Below are positions 35,932 through 44,110 of a stretch of 64,000 bases of DNA, one piece after another. Source of the stretch: Acidisphaera sp. (GTDB taxonomy: Bacteria > Pseudomonadota > Alphaproteobacteria > Acetobacterales > Acetobacteraceae); assembly GCA_019240395.1 (NCBI GenBank), contig JAFAYM010000267.1:24094-88093 (forward strand). Reading direction: 5' to 3'. Under the pieces are notes generated by a model. The model did not search any database, was not told the origin of the DNA, and worked only from the letters and a program-made list of their open reading frames with translations. How positions within the stretch are numbered: position 1 is the first letter of the stretch; every line of letters begins with the position of its first letter. Position numbers and translations under genes: made by a program.

Positions 35932-37005
35932 ATGAAGCCGCGCGCGGCGCTGCTGCTGCTGATCGTGGGCGTGCTGGCGCTCGCCGGCGGGTGGTATTTC
36001 GGCGTCCGGTCGACGCCGGCGGCGCGCGAACGCAGTGCCGCCGGCGAGCTTGCCTTCCCCGGCTTGGCGCCGCGGTTGCAGCAGGCGGCGCGGCTGGAGA
36101 TCGTCCACGCCGGCAAGACGCTCACCATCGAGAGGCATGGGGACGTATGGGGGGTCGCCGACCGCTTCGACTACCCCGTGCAGCCGGGCAAGCTGCATGC
36201 AGTGCTGAGCGGGCTCACCGAATTGCGGCTGACCGAGCGGCGGACCACCGATTCGGGCGAGTTCAGCCGCCTCGGTGTCGAGGATGCGCAGGCGCCGACG
36301 GCGAGCTCGACGCTGCTGCGGGTGCTGGACGCGCAGGGGCAGGCGATCGCCGCGCTCATCGTCGGGCATCAGCGGATACGCGGGGGAACCAACCTGCCGC
36401 CGCAGATCTATGTCCGGCGTCCGGGCGAGGACCAGGCGTGGCTCGCCGAGGGAACCTTGCAGGTCGATGCCGACCCGCAGCTCTGGTTCGACCGCGACCT
36501 GGTGAACATCGAGCAGTCCAGGATTGCCGAGGTGGCGATCACCCGCGGCGAGCAGCATCTTCAGCTCACCAGCCAGGGCGGGAAGCTGGCGGTGACGGCA
36601 CCGGATGGGTTGCCGAAGCTGGATGAGAACAAGCTCGATGATGTCGGGCATGGGCTGGAGTTTCTGAGCTTCACCGATGTGAAGCCGGCGGCGCAGATCC
36701 CCGGCGAGCCGCTCGGGAAGAGCGTGTTCACCACCACCGACGGGCTGGTGCTGACGGTGGACGTCAACCAGGCGGGAAAAGATATCTGGGTGCATTTCAC
36801 CGCGTCGGGCAAGGACGCCGCGAAGGCGCAGGCGGATCAGTTGACGGCGAGGCTGGCGGCCTGGTGCTACCAGGTCGGCGACTACAAGCGGGCGGCGCTG
36901 GTGCCATCGCTCGACGATCTGAAGGCTGCGCCACCCGTCGTCACGCCGATTCCCGGCGCTCCCGGCACGCCGGCGCCTTCGCCCGCCCCTGCCCCGGCGC
37001 AGTGA
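35932..37005 (+). CDS. DUF4340 domain protein
   Basis: The 357-residue protein from ATG 35932 has one N-terminal membrane helix (ALLLLIVGVLALAGGWYFGV) and a long extracytoplasmic domain of DUF4340 type: LTIERHGDVWGVADRFDYPV, LRLTERRTTDSGEFSRLGVE, then a second repeat from DRDLVNIEQSRIAEVAI. A Pro/Ala tail ends it. DUF4340 proteins commonly lie next to GldAFG-like systems, as here. The gap of 61 bases after the GldG-like gene holds no other gene. Function unknown. Confidence 0.87.
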   Translation: MKPRAALLLLIVGVLALAGGWYFGVRSTPAARERSAAGELAFPGLAPRLQQAARLEIVHAGKTLTIERHGDVWGVADRFDYPVQPGKLHAVLSGLTELRLTERRTTDSGEFSRLGVEDAQAPTASSTLLRVLDAQGQAIAALIVGHQRIRGGTNLPPQIYVRRPGEDQAWLAEGTLQVDADPQLWFDRDLVNIEQSRIAEVAITRGEQHLQLTSQGGKLAVTAPDGLPKLDENKLDDVGHGLEFLSFTDVKPAAQIPGEPLGKSVFTTTDGLVLTVDVNQAGKDIWVHFTASGKDAAKAQADQLTARLAAWCYQVGDYKRAALVPSLDDLKAAPPVVTPIPGAPGTPAPSPAPAPAQ

Positions 37006-37469
37006 CGGCGGCTGACGCCAGCGGCGACCGGGCCGGCCGGGAATATCCGCCGCGGCCGATCGTCGGCATCGGCGTCGCGTTGCTCAAGCCGGATGCCGTG
37101 CTGCTCGTGCGGCGCGGCCGCGCGCCGGCGCTCGGGTCCTGGAGCCTTCCCGGCGGCGCGCAGAAGCTCGGCGAGACCGCGGAGCAGGCGGCGCGACGGG
37201 AGCTGACCGAGGAGACCGGCCTGGCCGCCGGCGCGCTCGTGCTGGCGGCGAATGTCGACAGCATCCACCGCGACCCCGACGGGCGCGTCCAATACCACTA
37301 CACCATTCTCGATTTCGCCGGGCTCCACGTCGATGGGGATCCGGTGCCGGGGTCCGATGTCACGGAGGTGATCTGGGCGCCGTTCGACGGGCTGGAAGAG
37401 TTCGGCCTCTGGAGCGAGGCGCAGCGGGTGATCGCGCTGGCCAGGAGCCTGCTGCTCCGGGCCGAGTGA
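37002..37469 (+). CDS. NUDIX hydrolase
   Basis: A 155-residue NUDIX protein that should hydrolyse a nucleoside diphosphate linked to another group. The Nudix box reads GGAQKLGETAEQAARRELTEETGL in two parts: GGAQKLGETAEQAARREL and TEETGL, fitting GX5EX7REUXEEXGU. It starts at GTG 37002, overlapping the DUF4340 stop by four bases. The pattern (IVGIGVALLKPDAVLLVRRG, WSLPGG) resembles ADP-ribose pyrophosphatase-like members. Its place at the end of the Gld-like operon may be incidental. Confidence 0.9.
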   Translation: MTAADASGDRAGREYPPRPIVGIGVALLKPDAVLLVRRGRAPALGSWSLPGGAQKLGETAEQAARRELTEETGLAAGALVLAANVDSIHRDPDGRVQYHYTILDFAGLHVDGDPVPGSDVTEVIWAPFDGLEEFGLWSEAQRVIALARSLLLRAE

Positions 37470-37471
37470 CC

Positions 37472-37777
37472 TCAGCTGCGCCGGCGCGATCGCTGGGTGC
37501 CGCCGCCGGAGGCGAGGGTCGCGGCGGCGCCGCCGCAGATCACACCGAGGCAAGCGGGCATCAGCCAGGCCGGGCGGATCAGCAGGGAGACGGTGATCTG
37601 TGTCCACACCCATCCCGGCAGATAGGCGCGCTCCAAAGCCTGCAGGCGGCCGACCAGCGTCCTGTCGAGCATGGACAGCGCCTGTCCGAGGGACAGGTCC
37701 GGCGGCAGGACCGTCGCCAGAGCAAAGGCGCCCACCAGCAGAACGGCGGCGAGCACCGCGAGGGCACGCATGGCCAT
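37472..37777 (-). CDS. Small two-helix membrane protein downstream of msrP
   Basis: A 101-residue protein from ATG 37777, which overlaps the msrP stop by one base (TGATG), so the two are translationally coupled. It has two hydrophobic segments, RALAVLAAVLLVGAFALATVL at the N-terminus and LLIRPAWLMPACLGVICGGAA near the C-terminus, and a basic tail. It occupies the place where msrQ (a heme membrane protein of about 200 residues) often lies, but it is too short and lacks the His pattern. I do not recognise a family. Confidence 0.7.
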   Translation of the reverse strand: MAMRALAVLAAVLLVGAFALATVLPPDLSLGQALSMLDRTLVGRLQALERAYLPGWVWTQITVSLLIRPAWLMPACLGVICGGAAATLASGGGTQRSRRRS

Positions 37778-38706
37778 CACATATACAGCTTTTCGCTCGT
37801 CAGGTTCGTGTAGAGGCTCGCGACCACCTCACCATAGCCGTTAAACAGCTTCGTCGGCACCCTCTCATCGCTGCCCAGCAGCCGCTCCGTCGCTTGGCTC
37901 CAGCGCGGGTGCGGCACCGCGGGATTGACATTGGCCCAGAAGCCGTACTCGTCGGGGTTGATAGCCTGCCAGAAATTCACCGGCCGCTGGTCGGTGAAGG
38001 TGATCTTGATGATCGCCTTGGCGGATTTGAAGCCGTATTTCCACGGCAGCAGAAGCCGGATCGGCCCGCCATCCTGCGGCGGCAGCTTCTTCCCATACAT
38101 GCCGGTCGCCAGGAAGGGCAGCTCGTTGGCCGCTTCGGCCATCGTGACGCCCTCGATATAGGGCCAGGGATACCAGCTCTGCCGCAGGCCCGGCATGGTC
38201 TTGCGGTCCTGCACCGTCTCGAAGACGACATACTTCGCCGAAGCGGTCGGCTGGGCGATGCGCAGCAGGGCGGTCAGCGGAAAGCCGGTCCACGGCACCG
38301 TCATCGCCCAGGCCTCGACGCAACGATGGCGATAGACCCGCTCCTCGAGCGAGACCTGCGTGAGGAGATCCTCGAGCGCAATGGTGCGCGGCTTGTCGAC
38401 CATTCCCGCGAGACTGATCGACCACGGAGCCTGCGGCAGTTTCTGCGCCTGCTGCACGATGTCCTTGGAATCGCCGAACTCGTAATAGTTGTTGTAGGTC
38501 GTGGAATCAGCCTCCGCGGTGATGGCGCGGCCGGGACTGAAGCGCGGGTCCGTGACAGGCGCCGATTGTGCGCGGGCCGGCAGGGCGAGCCCCGTGGCGG
38601 CGACCCCAAGCGCCGCCTTGATCAGCGGCCGACGGGCGATCGCCACACGCTCCGGCGTCGCCCTGGCCTCGGCGATCTCCCAGCTGCGCGGGTTGCGAAG
38701 CAGCAT
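37777..38706 (-). CDS. msrP: Periplasmic methionine sulfoxide reductase catalytic subunit MsrP (YedY)
   Basis: A molybdenum enzyme that repairs oxidised methionines of periplasmic proteins. The 309 residues include a Tat signal (ARRPLIKAALGVAATGLALP), the sulfite-oxidase fold segments TYNNYYEFGDSKDIV and WSISLAGMV, and the Mo-coordinating Cys in YRHRCVEAWAMTVPWTGFPL (about residue 128). The C-terminal QDGGPIRLLLPWKYGFKSAK is conserved. A strong GGAGG site precedes ATG 38706. The usual heme partner MsrQ is not adjacent. It is divergent from the liv operon. Confidence 0.95.
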   Translation of the reverse strand: MLLRNPRSWEIAEARATPERVAIARRPLIKAALGVAATGLALPARAQSAPVTDPRFSPGRAITAEADSTTYNNYYEFGDSKDIVQQAQKLPQAPWSISLAGMVDKPRTIALEDLLTQVSLEERVYRHRCVEAWAMTVPWTGFPLTALLRIAQPTASAKYVVFETVQDRKTMPGLRQSWYPWPYIEGVTMAEAANELPFLATGMYGKKLPPQDGGPIRLLLPWKYGFKSAKAIIKITFTDQRPVNFWQAINPDEYGFWANVNPAVPHPRWSQATERLLGSDERVPTKLFNGYGEVVASLYTNLTSEKLYM

Positions 38707-39017
38707 CGTTGCCTCCTGCGGATCGCCGCATTCACTTGGTGCACTCTACCGGAGCCTGTCCTTCGCTGCTCTCACCGTTGCGTAACTCCGGCCGCCGCGG
38801 GGCAGGTCGCGGCAGCGGTCCGCAGACGGTGCCAGGGCGGTTGACACGCTTCATGAAGCCCAAGCATGTTAGCCATGAGTCCAGCGCATATAACCACGGC
38901 CTTGGACACCGCCAAGGGCTGCGTGGGGCTGTCGGGGGACGGTCTGCTGAGAGTGCTAGTAACGAGTGGCCTGCTCGGACAATCGTCCGGCGGCTTTGCA
39001 GCGGGGGATGACAACAC
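38707..39017. other. Divergent intergenic region msrP / livK
   Basis: This 311-base stretch has no convincing gene; small open frames in it look random. It holds the msrP ribosome site near 38707-38720, a candidate livK promoter (TTGACA at 38841) and the 10-bp palindrome CTTCATGAAG at 38849-38858 between the promoter elements, which may be an operator. Confidence 0.6.
38841..38870 (+). promoter_or_regulatory. Candidate sigma-70 promoter for livK operon
   Basis: A consensus -35 TTGACA (38841-38846) is followed after 17-18 bases by GCATGT/CATGTT as a weak -10. The spacer contains the palindrome CTTCATGAAG. The transcript would have a leader of about 140 bases before the livK start at 39018. 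The perfect -35 is the main support. Confidence 0.4.
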
Positions 39018-40286
39018 ATGCGTAACACGGCTCGCGGCTTGCTGGCCGGCCTAGTAACGGGATTGGCCGCTTCCGGCGTCTTGCTGGGCGTGCCGCCGGC
39101 GATGGCGGCGACGGTCGGACCGGTGACGGACGACATCGGCGTGGTCCGCATCGCCAAGGGTGCGCCGATCCAGATCGGCGGCTACTGGGTGCTCTCCGGG
39201 CCCGACACCGCGTTGGGTCTCGATGAAAGACGCGGCGTCGAGATCGCCATGAAGGACGCGGGCGACAGCCTGCTCGGCCATCCGCTGAAGCTGGTTGCCG
39301 AGGACGACGGGTGCAACGCCGAGGGCGGGCAGACCGCGGCGACCAAGCTCGCCGCCAATCCGCAGATCGTCATCGTGCTCGGGCCCGCCTGCTCCAGCTC
39401 CAACACGCCGGCGGCGCCGATCCTCTGGCAGGCGGGAATCACCGATATCGACACGGCGGCGACCGCACCGGCACTGACGGCGGCAAACCGCAAGCCGGAA
39501 TATGACGGCCTGGTGCGCACCGTGTTCAGCGACGCCGACCAGGGCAAGGCCGACGCCGCCTACATCTTCAACGTGCTGAAGGCCCGGCGGGCGGTCGCCA
39601 TGCACGACGGCAGCCCGTATGCGCAGCAGCTCGCCGCGGTGTTCGCCGCCAACTTCAAGCAGCTCGGCGGCGAGGTGCTGTCGACCGAGGCGGTGGCGCC
39701 GACCGACGTCGACATGCACCCCGTGCTGACCCGCATCGCCAGCGAGAAGCCGGACGTGCTCTATCTGCCGATGTTCATCGCGGCGACGGCGCAGATCCTG
39801 CGCCAGGCGAAGGACACCTCGGGTCTCGAGCATACGCACATGTTCGGCGGCAGCTCGCTGGCCGCGGCCGACTTCATCGAGGCGGCCGGCCCGGCGGTGG
39901 TCGGCTTCCAGATCGGCTATCCCGATCTGTCGCCGGAAGCGATGGGCCAGGGCTATCCGAAATTCGTCGAGGAGTACAAGAAGGCCTATGGCGAGGGACC
40001 GATCTCCGGTTTCCACGCCAATGCCTATGACGCCGCGACGATGGCCTTCAAGGCGATCCAGGCGGTGGCCAAGACCGACGATGCGGGCAATCTCTATATC
40101 GGCCGCAAGGCGCTGCGCGACGCGGTGTTCGCCACCAAGTTCGAGGGCATCGCCGGGCCGGTCGCCTGCGACCCGCACGGCCAGTGCTCGCAGCTTAAGG
40201 CGGCGGTGTTCGAATTCACCAGTGCCGATCCGAAGACGTACGGCATCGGCAAGAATCCGAAGAAGGTCTATCCGCCTAGCCACTGA
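39018..40286 (+). CDS. livK: Branched-chain amino acid-type ABC substrate-binding protein
   Basis: A 422-residue periplasmic binding protein with a signal peptide (LLAGLVTGLAASGVLLGVPPAMA). Type I fold features of the LivJ/LivK family: IGGYWVLSGPDTALGLDE, LKLVAEDDGCNAEGGQTAA, IVIVLGPACSSSNTPAAPI and SGFHANAYDAATMAF. Cysteines in DDGC, GPAC and the C-terminal GPVACDPHGQC could form disulfides. It leads a complete livKHMGF set. The exact ligand (Leu/Ile/Val, another amino acid or an aromatic acid) cannot be told from sequence. Confidence 0.92.
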   Translation: MRNTARGLLAGLVTGLAASGVLLGVPPAMAATVGPVTDDIGVVRIAKGAPIQIGGYWVLSGPDTALGLDERRGVEIAMKDAGDSLLGHPLKLVAEDDGCNAEGGQTAATKLAANPQIVIVLGPACSSSNTPAAPILWQAGITDIDTAATAPALTAANRKPEYDGLVRTVFSDADQGKADAAYIFNVLKARRAVAMHDGSPYAQQLAAVFAANFKQLGGEVLSTEAVAPTDVDMHPVLTRIASEKPDVLYLPMFIAATAQILRQAKDTSGLEHTHMFGGSSLAAADFIEAAGPAVVGFQIGYPDLSPEAMGQGYPKFVEEYKKAYGEGPISGFHANAYDAATMAFKAIQAVAKTDDAGNLYIGRKALRDAVFATKFEGIAGPVACDPHGQCSQLKAAVFEFTSADPKTYGIGKNPKKVYPPSH

Positions 40287-40331
40287 GCCATGCGTGGAAT
40301 AAGGCGAGGGGGGCCTTCCCTCCGCGGGCAA

Positions 40332-40354
40332 TTCCACCGGCTCTGCCGGTGGAA
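40332..40354 (+). promoter_or_regulatory. Perfect 9-bp hairpin between livK and livH
   Basis: TTCCACCGG (40332-40340) and CCGGTGGAA (40346-40354) form a perfect stem with loop CTCTG, 45 bases after livK. Such hairpins after binding-protein genes commonly stabilise or partly terminate the transcript, giving more binding protein than permease. The role here is inferred. Confidence 0.5.
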
Positions 40355-40376
40355 CCTTCCCCCGCTCCGCCCCCCT

Positions 40377-40389
40377 CCCCCCCCCCCCC
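40377..40389 (+). repeat. Run of 13 cytosines upstream of livH
   Basis: A C13 homopolymer, flanked by a C6 run (40370-40375) and a C5 run (40391-40395), lies 46 bases upstream of the livH ATG. Such runs are prone to slippage. It is outside any coding frame, so length change would alter only leader spacing. A sequencing artefact is possible. Confidence 0.8.
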
Positions 40390-40435
40390 ACCCCCACTCC
40401 TGGCATCCCGGGGCCGAACACTCGCCTTGCTTGCC

Positions 40436-41503
40436 ATGAGCGCCACTACCCTCACGCTGCGCCGCTTCAACGCCGTGGACGTGATCCTCTGGCTGCTGCG
40501 CATCGGCGTGCTTCTCATCGTGGTGATCGGCACCCTCGCGACGCTCATCAAGGCGCGCTACACGATCGCGCAGTGGCTCGATTTCGTGATGTTCGGCCTC
40601 ACCATCGGCAGCATCTACGCGCAGATCGCCCTCGGCTACACCATGGTCTATGGCGTGCTGCGGCTGATCAACTTCGCGCATGGCGACATCGTCATGACCG
40701 GCGCCTTCGCCGGCTATTTCGCGGCGGCGGGTTTCGACCGATCGGGCCTGCTGGAAAGCAGGCCGGTGCTCGCCATGGCCGGCATCCTGCTCGTCGCCGT
40801 CCTGACCTCCACCTGCATCGCCGTGCTGACGGAGCGCATCGCCTACCGCCCGTTCCGGCGCGTGCAGGGCCTGGCGCCGCTGATCTGCGCCATCGGCGTC
40901 TCGTTCTTCCTCGAGCAGACGTTCCGCGGCCTGTTCGGCTCGAGCGTGAAATCCTACCCCGACCCGAGCTGGCTGCGCGCCGCCTTCGTGGTGTTCGGCT
41001 TCCGCATTCCGCGCGTCGACGTGCTGGTGATCGGCCTCGCCCTGGTGTTCATGGCGCTGCTCTACATGGTCGTGCAGCGCACCCGCATGGGCACCGCGAT
41101 GCGCGCCGTCGCCGAGGATGCGGAAGCGGCGGCGCTGATGGGCATCGACGTCAACCGCGTGATCGTCTTCACCTTCATGCTGGGCGGCGTGATGGCCGGG
41201 ATCGCCGGCGTGTTCTATGCCTTCCTCTACAAGCAGGTGTATTTCTTCATGGGCTTCACGCCCGGCATCAAGGCGTTCGGCGCGGCGGTGCTCGGCGGCA
41301 TCGGCAGCATTCCCGGCGCCATGCTGGGCGGCTTTTTCCTCGGCATGGTGGAATCCGTCGGGCCGACGCTGTTCCTCGACGGCATCGGCATTCCCGCTCC
41401 CTACCAGTTGCGCGATCTCATCGCCTTCACCCTGCTGATCATGGTGCTGATCTTCCGGCCGCAGGGCATCCTCGGCGAGCGCATGGCCAGGAAGCGGGCC
41501 TGA
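40436..41503 (+). CDS. livH: Branched-chain amino acid ABC transporter permease LivH
   Basis: A 355-residue inner-membrane permease with about eight hydrophobic segments. Family motifs include LTIGSIYAQIALGYTMVYGV, LRLINFAHGDIVMTGAFAGY, the cytoplasmic coupling region RTRMGTAMRAVAEDAEAAAL with MGIDVNRVI, and FGAAVLGGIGSIPGAMLGG. The first 60 residues form an extra helix (VDVILWLLRIGVLLIVVIG). The start is ATG 40436; the upstream frame runs through the C-rich tract and is not protein-like. livM follows after 10 bases. Confidence 0.95.
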   Translation: MSATTLTLRRFNAVDVILWLLRIGVLLIVVIGTLATLIKARYTIAQWLDFVMFGLTIGSIYAQIALGYTMVYGVLRLINFAHGDIVMTGAFAGYFAAAGFDRSGLLESRPVLAMAGILLVAVLTSTCIAVLTERIAYRPFRRVQGLAPLICAIGVSFFLEQTFRGLFGSSVKSYPDPSWLRAAFVVFGFRIPRVDVLVIGLALVFMALLYMVVQRTRMGTAMRAVAEDAEAAALMGIDVNRVIVFTFMLGGVMAGIAGVFYAFLYKQVYFFMGFTPGIKAFGAAVLGGIGSIPGAMLGGFFLGMVESVGPTLFLDGIGIPAPYQLRDLIAFTLLIMVLIFRPQGILGERMARKRA

Positions 41504-41513
41504 AGGAGCCGCG

Positions 41514-43259
41514 ATGCCGACATCCCTCGCCATCCTCCCGCGCCGCCGTCAGCCGGCGACGCCGCTGCAGCGCACGCTCGGTGTCGGGCTCGTCTTCGGC
41601 GTGATCGGCGTCTACCTCGCCGCGGTCGGGCTGCTGCCGATGCTCAACAAGCGGTCGGTGATCGTCGACACGATCGGGCTGGGCGATGCGACAATGATCG
41701 CGATCGGGCTGGGCGCCGGCGCCATGGCGGCCCGCCACGCGCATACCCGCGGCGGCGCGACGTTGCATGGGCTGCTTGCCGGTGCGGTCGCGGGAGCCAT
41801 GGCGGCGGCGCTCGCCGTGGTGATGCAGCTGGTCTCCCTGCAATCGATCTTCATCCAGCTCTCCCCTGCCCTGTTCACCATGCTGACCCTCGGCCTCGGC
41901 CTGGCGGGAGGTGCCGCCGTGCTGATCGGCGGGGGCGCCGCTGCGGGTCTGGCCGGGGCGCTGTTGCGCGACAGCCCGCCAGGCGGGCGCCGGATCGTGC
42001 TGGCGGGGCTCGGCACCGTGGTGGTCGCCGGCGTGTTCCAGGAGCTGATCCAGCTGGTGTTGCAGAACGCCGGTGCGCTGACCACTAGCGCGAGCGAGTT
42101 CTTCTACACCTGGGAAGGGCTGAGCCAGCAGGGTGCGGCGGCGATCTTCGTCATCGCGGCGATCATCGCCGGCCTGAACGCGATGGTGCAGCGCCGGGCC
42201 GCCGGTCGCGTCGCCGCCAGCGAGCGCCGGGTTCGGCTGCGTCGTCTGCTGCGCGCCGGCATTCTTCTCCTCCTGCTGGTCTGCTTTCCGCTGCTCGCCG
42301 GATCGTATATCGGCCAGGTGCTGATGCTGGTCGGGCTCTACATCCTGATGGGCATGGGCCTCAATCTGGAGGTCGGGCTGGCCGGCCTGCTCGATCTCGG
42401 CTTCGTCGCCTTCTTCGCCGTCGGCGCCTACACGACGGCGCTGCTCACTGCCGACAGCGCGCACGCTCTCGCCGCGCTGAGCTACTGGGAGGCAATGCCG
42501 ATCGCCGTGCTGCTCTCGATCTGCGTCGGCGTGATCTTCGGCATCCCCGTGCTTGGTGTGCGGGGGGACTATCTCGCGGTCGCCACCATGGGGCTCGGCG
42601 AGATCGTGCGCGTCATCGTCACCTCGGATTTCGCGGCGCCGCTGCTGGGCGGCGCGCAGGGCGTGCTGCAAATTCCCAAGCCGCGGATCGGCGCCACGGT
42701 GCTGGCGACGCCGGTGGCACTGTTCTACCTCACCCTGGCGGCCTCCGCGGTCGCCGCCTATGTCGCCTGGCGGCTGGAGAACTCGCGGCTCGGGCGTGCG
42801 TGGATGGCGCTGCGCGACGATGAGGACGTGGCGCAGGCGCTCGGCGTGAACCTGATCCGCTCCAAGCTGCTGGCCTATGGCCTGGGCGCCGCGTTCGCCG
42901 GGCTCGGCGGCTCGATCTTCGCGGTGATGCTGAGCTCGGTCTATCCCAGCAGCTTTCAGCTGCTGATCTCGATCAACGTGCTGGCGCTGATCATCGTCGG
43001 CGGCATGGGCAGCCTGCCCGGCGTGGTGGTCGGCTCGCTGGCGCTGATCGGCCTGCCGGAGCTGCTGCGCGAATTCGGCGAGTATCGCTACCTGTTCTAC
43101 GGCGCGGTGCTGGTGATCATGATGCGGCTGAAGCCGGAAGGGCTGTGGCCGTCCGAGGTGCGCCGGCGGGAGCTGCACGCCGGCGACGAGGCGGAGGCGC
43201 TGGATGCCGGAGCCGATCTGCTGCCGGCCGGGCAGCACGCCTCCTCCGCAGCGGAATAG
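41514..43259 (+). CDS. livM: Branched-chain amino acid ABC transporter permease LivM with long N-terminal membrane extension
   Basis: The 581 residues exceed the usual 320-430. The family core starts near residue 240 (LLLLLVCFPLLAGSYIGQVL) and has NLEVGLAGLLDLGFVAFFAVGA in pieces such as GLAGLLDLGFVAFFAVGAYT, LGVRGDYLAVATMGLGEIVR, the coupling segment RLGRAWMALRDDEDVAQALG and IIVGGMGSLPGVVVG. Residues 1-240 hold about six further hydrophobic segments (GVGLVFGVIGVYLAAVGLLP, ALFTMLTLGLGLAGGAAVLI, AAIFVIAAIIAGLNAM). ATG 41514 has GAAGGAG upstream. The C-terminal tail overlaps the livG start region. Confidence 0.93.
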   Translation: MPTSLAILPRRRQPATPLQRTLGVGLVFGVIGVYLAAVGLLPMLNKRSVIVDTIGLGDATMIAIGLGAGAMAARHAHTRGGATLHGLLAGAVAGAMAAALAVVMQLVSLQSIFIQLSPALFTMLTLGLGLAGGAAVLIGGGAAAGLAGALLRDSPPGGRRIVLAGLGTVVVAGVFQELIQLVLQNAGALTTSASEFFYTWEGLSQQGAAAIFVIAAIIAGLNAMVQRRAAGRVAASERRVRLRRLLRAGILLLLLVCFPLLAGSYIGQVLMLVGLYILMGMGLNLEVGLAGLLDLGFVAFFAVGAYTTALLTADSAHALAALSYWEAMPIAVLLSICVGVIFGIPVLGVRGDYLAVATMGLGEIVRVIVTSDFAAPLLGGAQGVLQIPKPRIGATVLATPVALFYLTLAASAVAAYVAWRLENSRLGRAWMALRDDEDVAQALGVNLIRSKLLAYGLGAAFAGLGGSIFAVMLSSVYPSSFQLLISINVLALIIVGGMGSLPGVVVGSLALIGLPELLREFGEYRYLFYGAVLVIMMRLKPEGLWPSEVRRRELHAGDEAEALDAGADLLPAGQHASSAAE

Positions 43260-44100
43260 AAACGTGGCCGGAGAGCCGCTGCTGGTCACCAGCAAGATGA
43301 GCAAGCGCTTCGGCGGGCTGGCGGCGCTCAACGATCTCGACATCAGCGTCCAGGCGGACACGATCCACAGCATCATCGGCCCCAACGGCGCGGGCAAGAC
43401 GACGGCGTTCAACTGCGTCACGCAGAATCTGCGGCCGACCTCCGGCCAGGTCTGGTTCCGCGGCGAGCGCATCGACGGCCTGACGCCGGACCGCGTGGCG
43501 CAGGCCGGGATCAGCCGCACCTACCAGAACATAAGGCTGTTCCGGAACATCACCGCGATCGAGAACCTGCTGGTCGGCATGCACTTGCATCTGCGCTCGA
43601 CCTGGTGGGGCGCCGTGCTCGCCAGCCCACACACCCGGCGCGACGAGGCGCGCGCGCATGACGAGGCCCGCCAGCTCCTGCAATTCGTCGGCCTGCGCGG
43701 CCGCGGCGACATGCTGGCGCGCAATCTCGCCTATGGCGAGCAGCGGCGCCTCGAGATCGGCCGGGCGCTGGCGACCAAGCCGAAGCTGCTGATGCTGGAC
43801 GAGCCGACGGCCGGGATGAACCCGCACGAGACCTCGGCGATGATGGAGTTCATCCAGCAGACACGCCAGCAATTCGGCATCACCATCGTGCTGATCGAGC
43901 ATCAGATGCGGGTGGTGATGTCGATGTCCGACAAGGTGACGGTGCTCGACCACGGCAGCAAGATCGCCGAGGGCAGGCCCGCCGAGGTGCAGGCCGATCC
44001 CGCGGTCATCGAGGCCTATCTCGGCGTGCAGAAGCAAGTGCCGTCGGCCGCGCGGGAGCATGCGGCGGCGCGCATGGCCGCGTCCGGCGCCCCGGGATAG
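43204..44100 (+). CDS. livG: Branched-chain amino acid ABC transporter ATPase LivG
   Basis: A 298-residue ATPase: Walker A GPNGAGKTTAFN, signature region NLAYGEQRRLEIGRALATKP (family-typical AYGEQRRLE), Walker B LLMLDEPTAGMN and switch IEHQM. Start choice: ATG 43204 has GGCGGAGG upstream but overlaps livM by 56 bases; GTG 43264, 4 bases after the livM stop, would give the usual N-terminus (AGEPLLVTSKMSKRFGGL). Both are plausible. It works with LivF on the LivHM channel. Confidence 0.95.
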   Translation: MPEPICCRPGSTPPPQRNRNVAGEPLLVTSKMSKRFGGLAALNDLDISVQADTIHSIIGPNGAGKTTAFNCVTQNLRPTSGQVWFRGERIDGLTPDRVAQAGISRTYQNIRLFRNITAIENLLVGMHLHLRSTWWGAVLASPHTRRDEARAHDEARQLLQFVGLRGRGDMLARNLAYGEQRRLEIGRALATKPKLLMLDEPTAGMNPHETSAMMEFIQQTRQQFGITIVLIEHQMRVVMSMSDKVTVLDHGSKIAEGRPAEVQADPAVIEAYLGVQKQVPSAAREHAAARMAASGAPG

Positions 44101-44110
44101 GAGCCGGCCG

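Noticed and set aside
38709..39011. A 100-codon plus-strand frame in the msrP-livK gap
   Set aside because: It starts inside the msrP ribosome-site region, has no ribosome site of its own and random-looking composition; the region is better explained as regulatory.
41439..43520. A 693-codon open frame on the minus strand across livM
   Set aside because: Antisense to livM and parts of livH and livG; composition is low-complexity (His, Gln, Asp, Arg) without hydrophobic or catalytic patterns.
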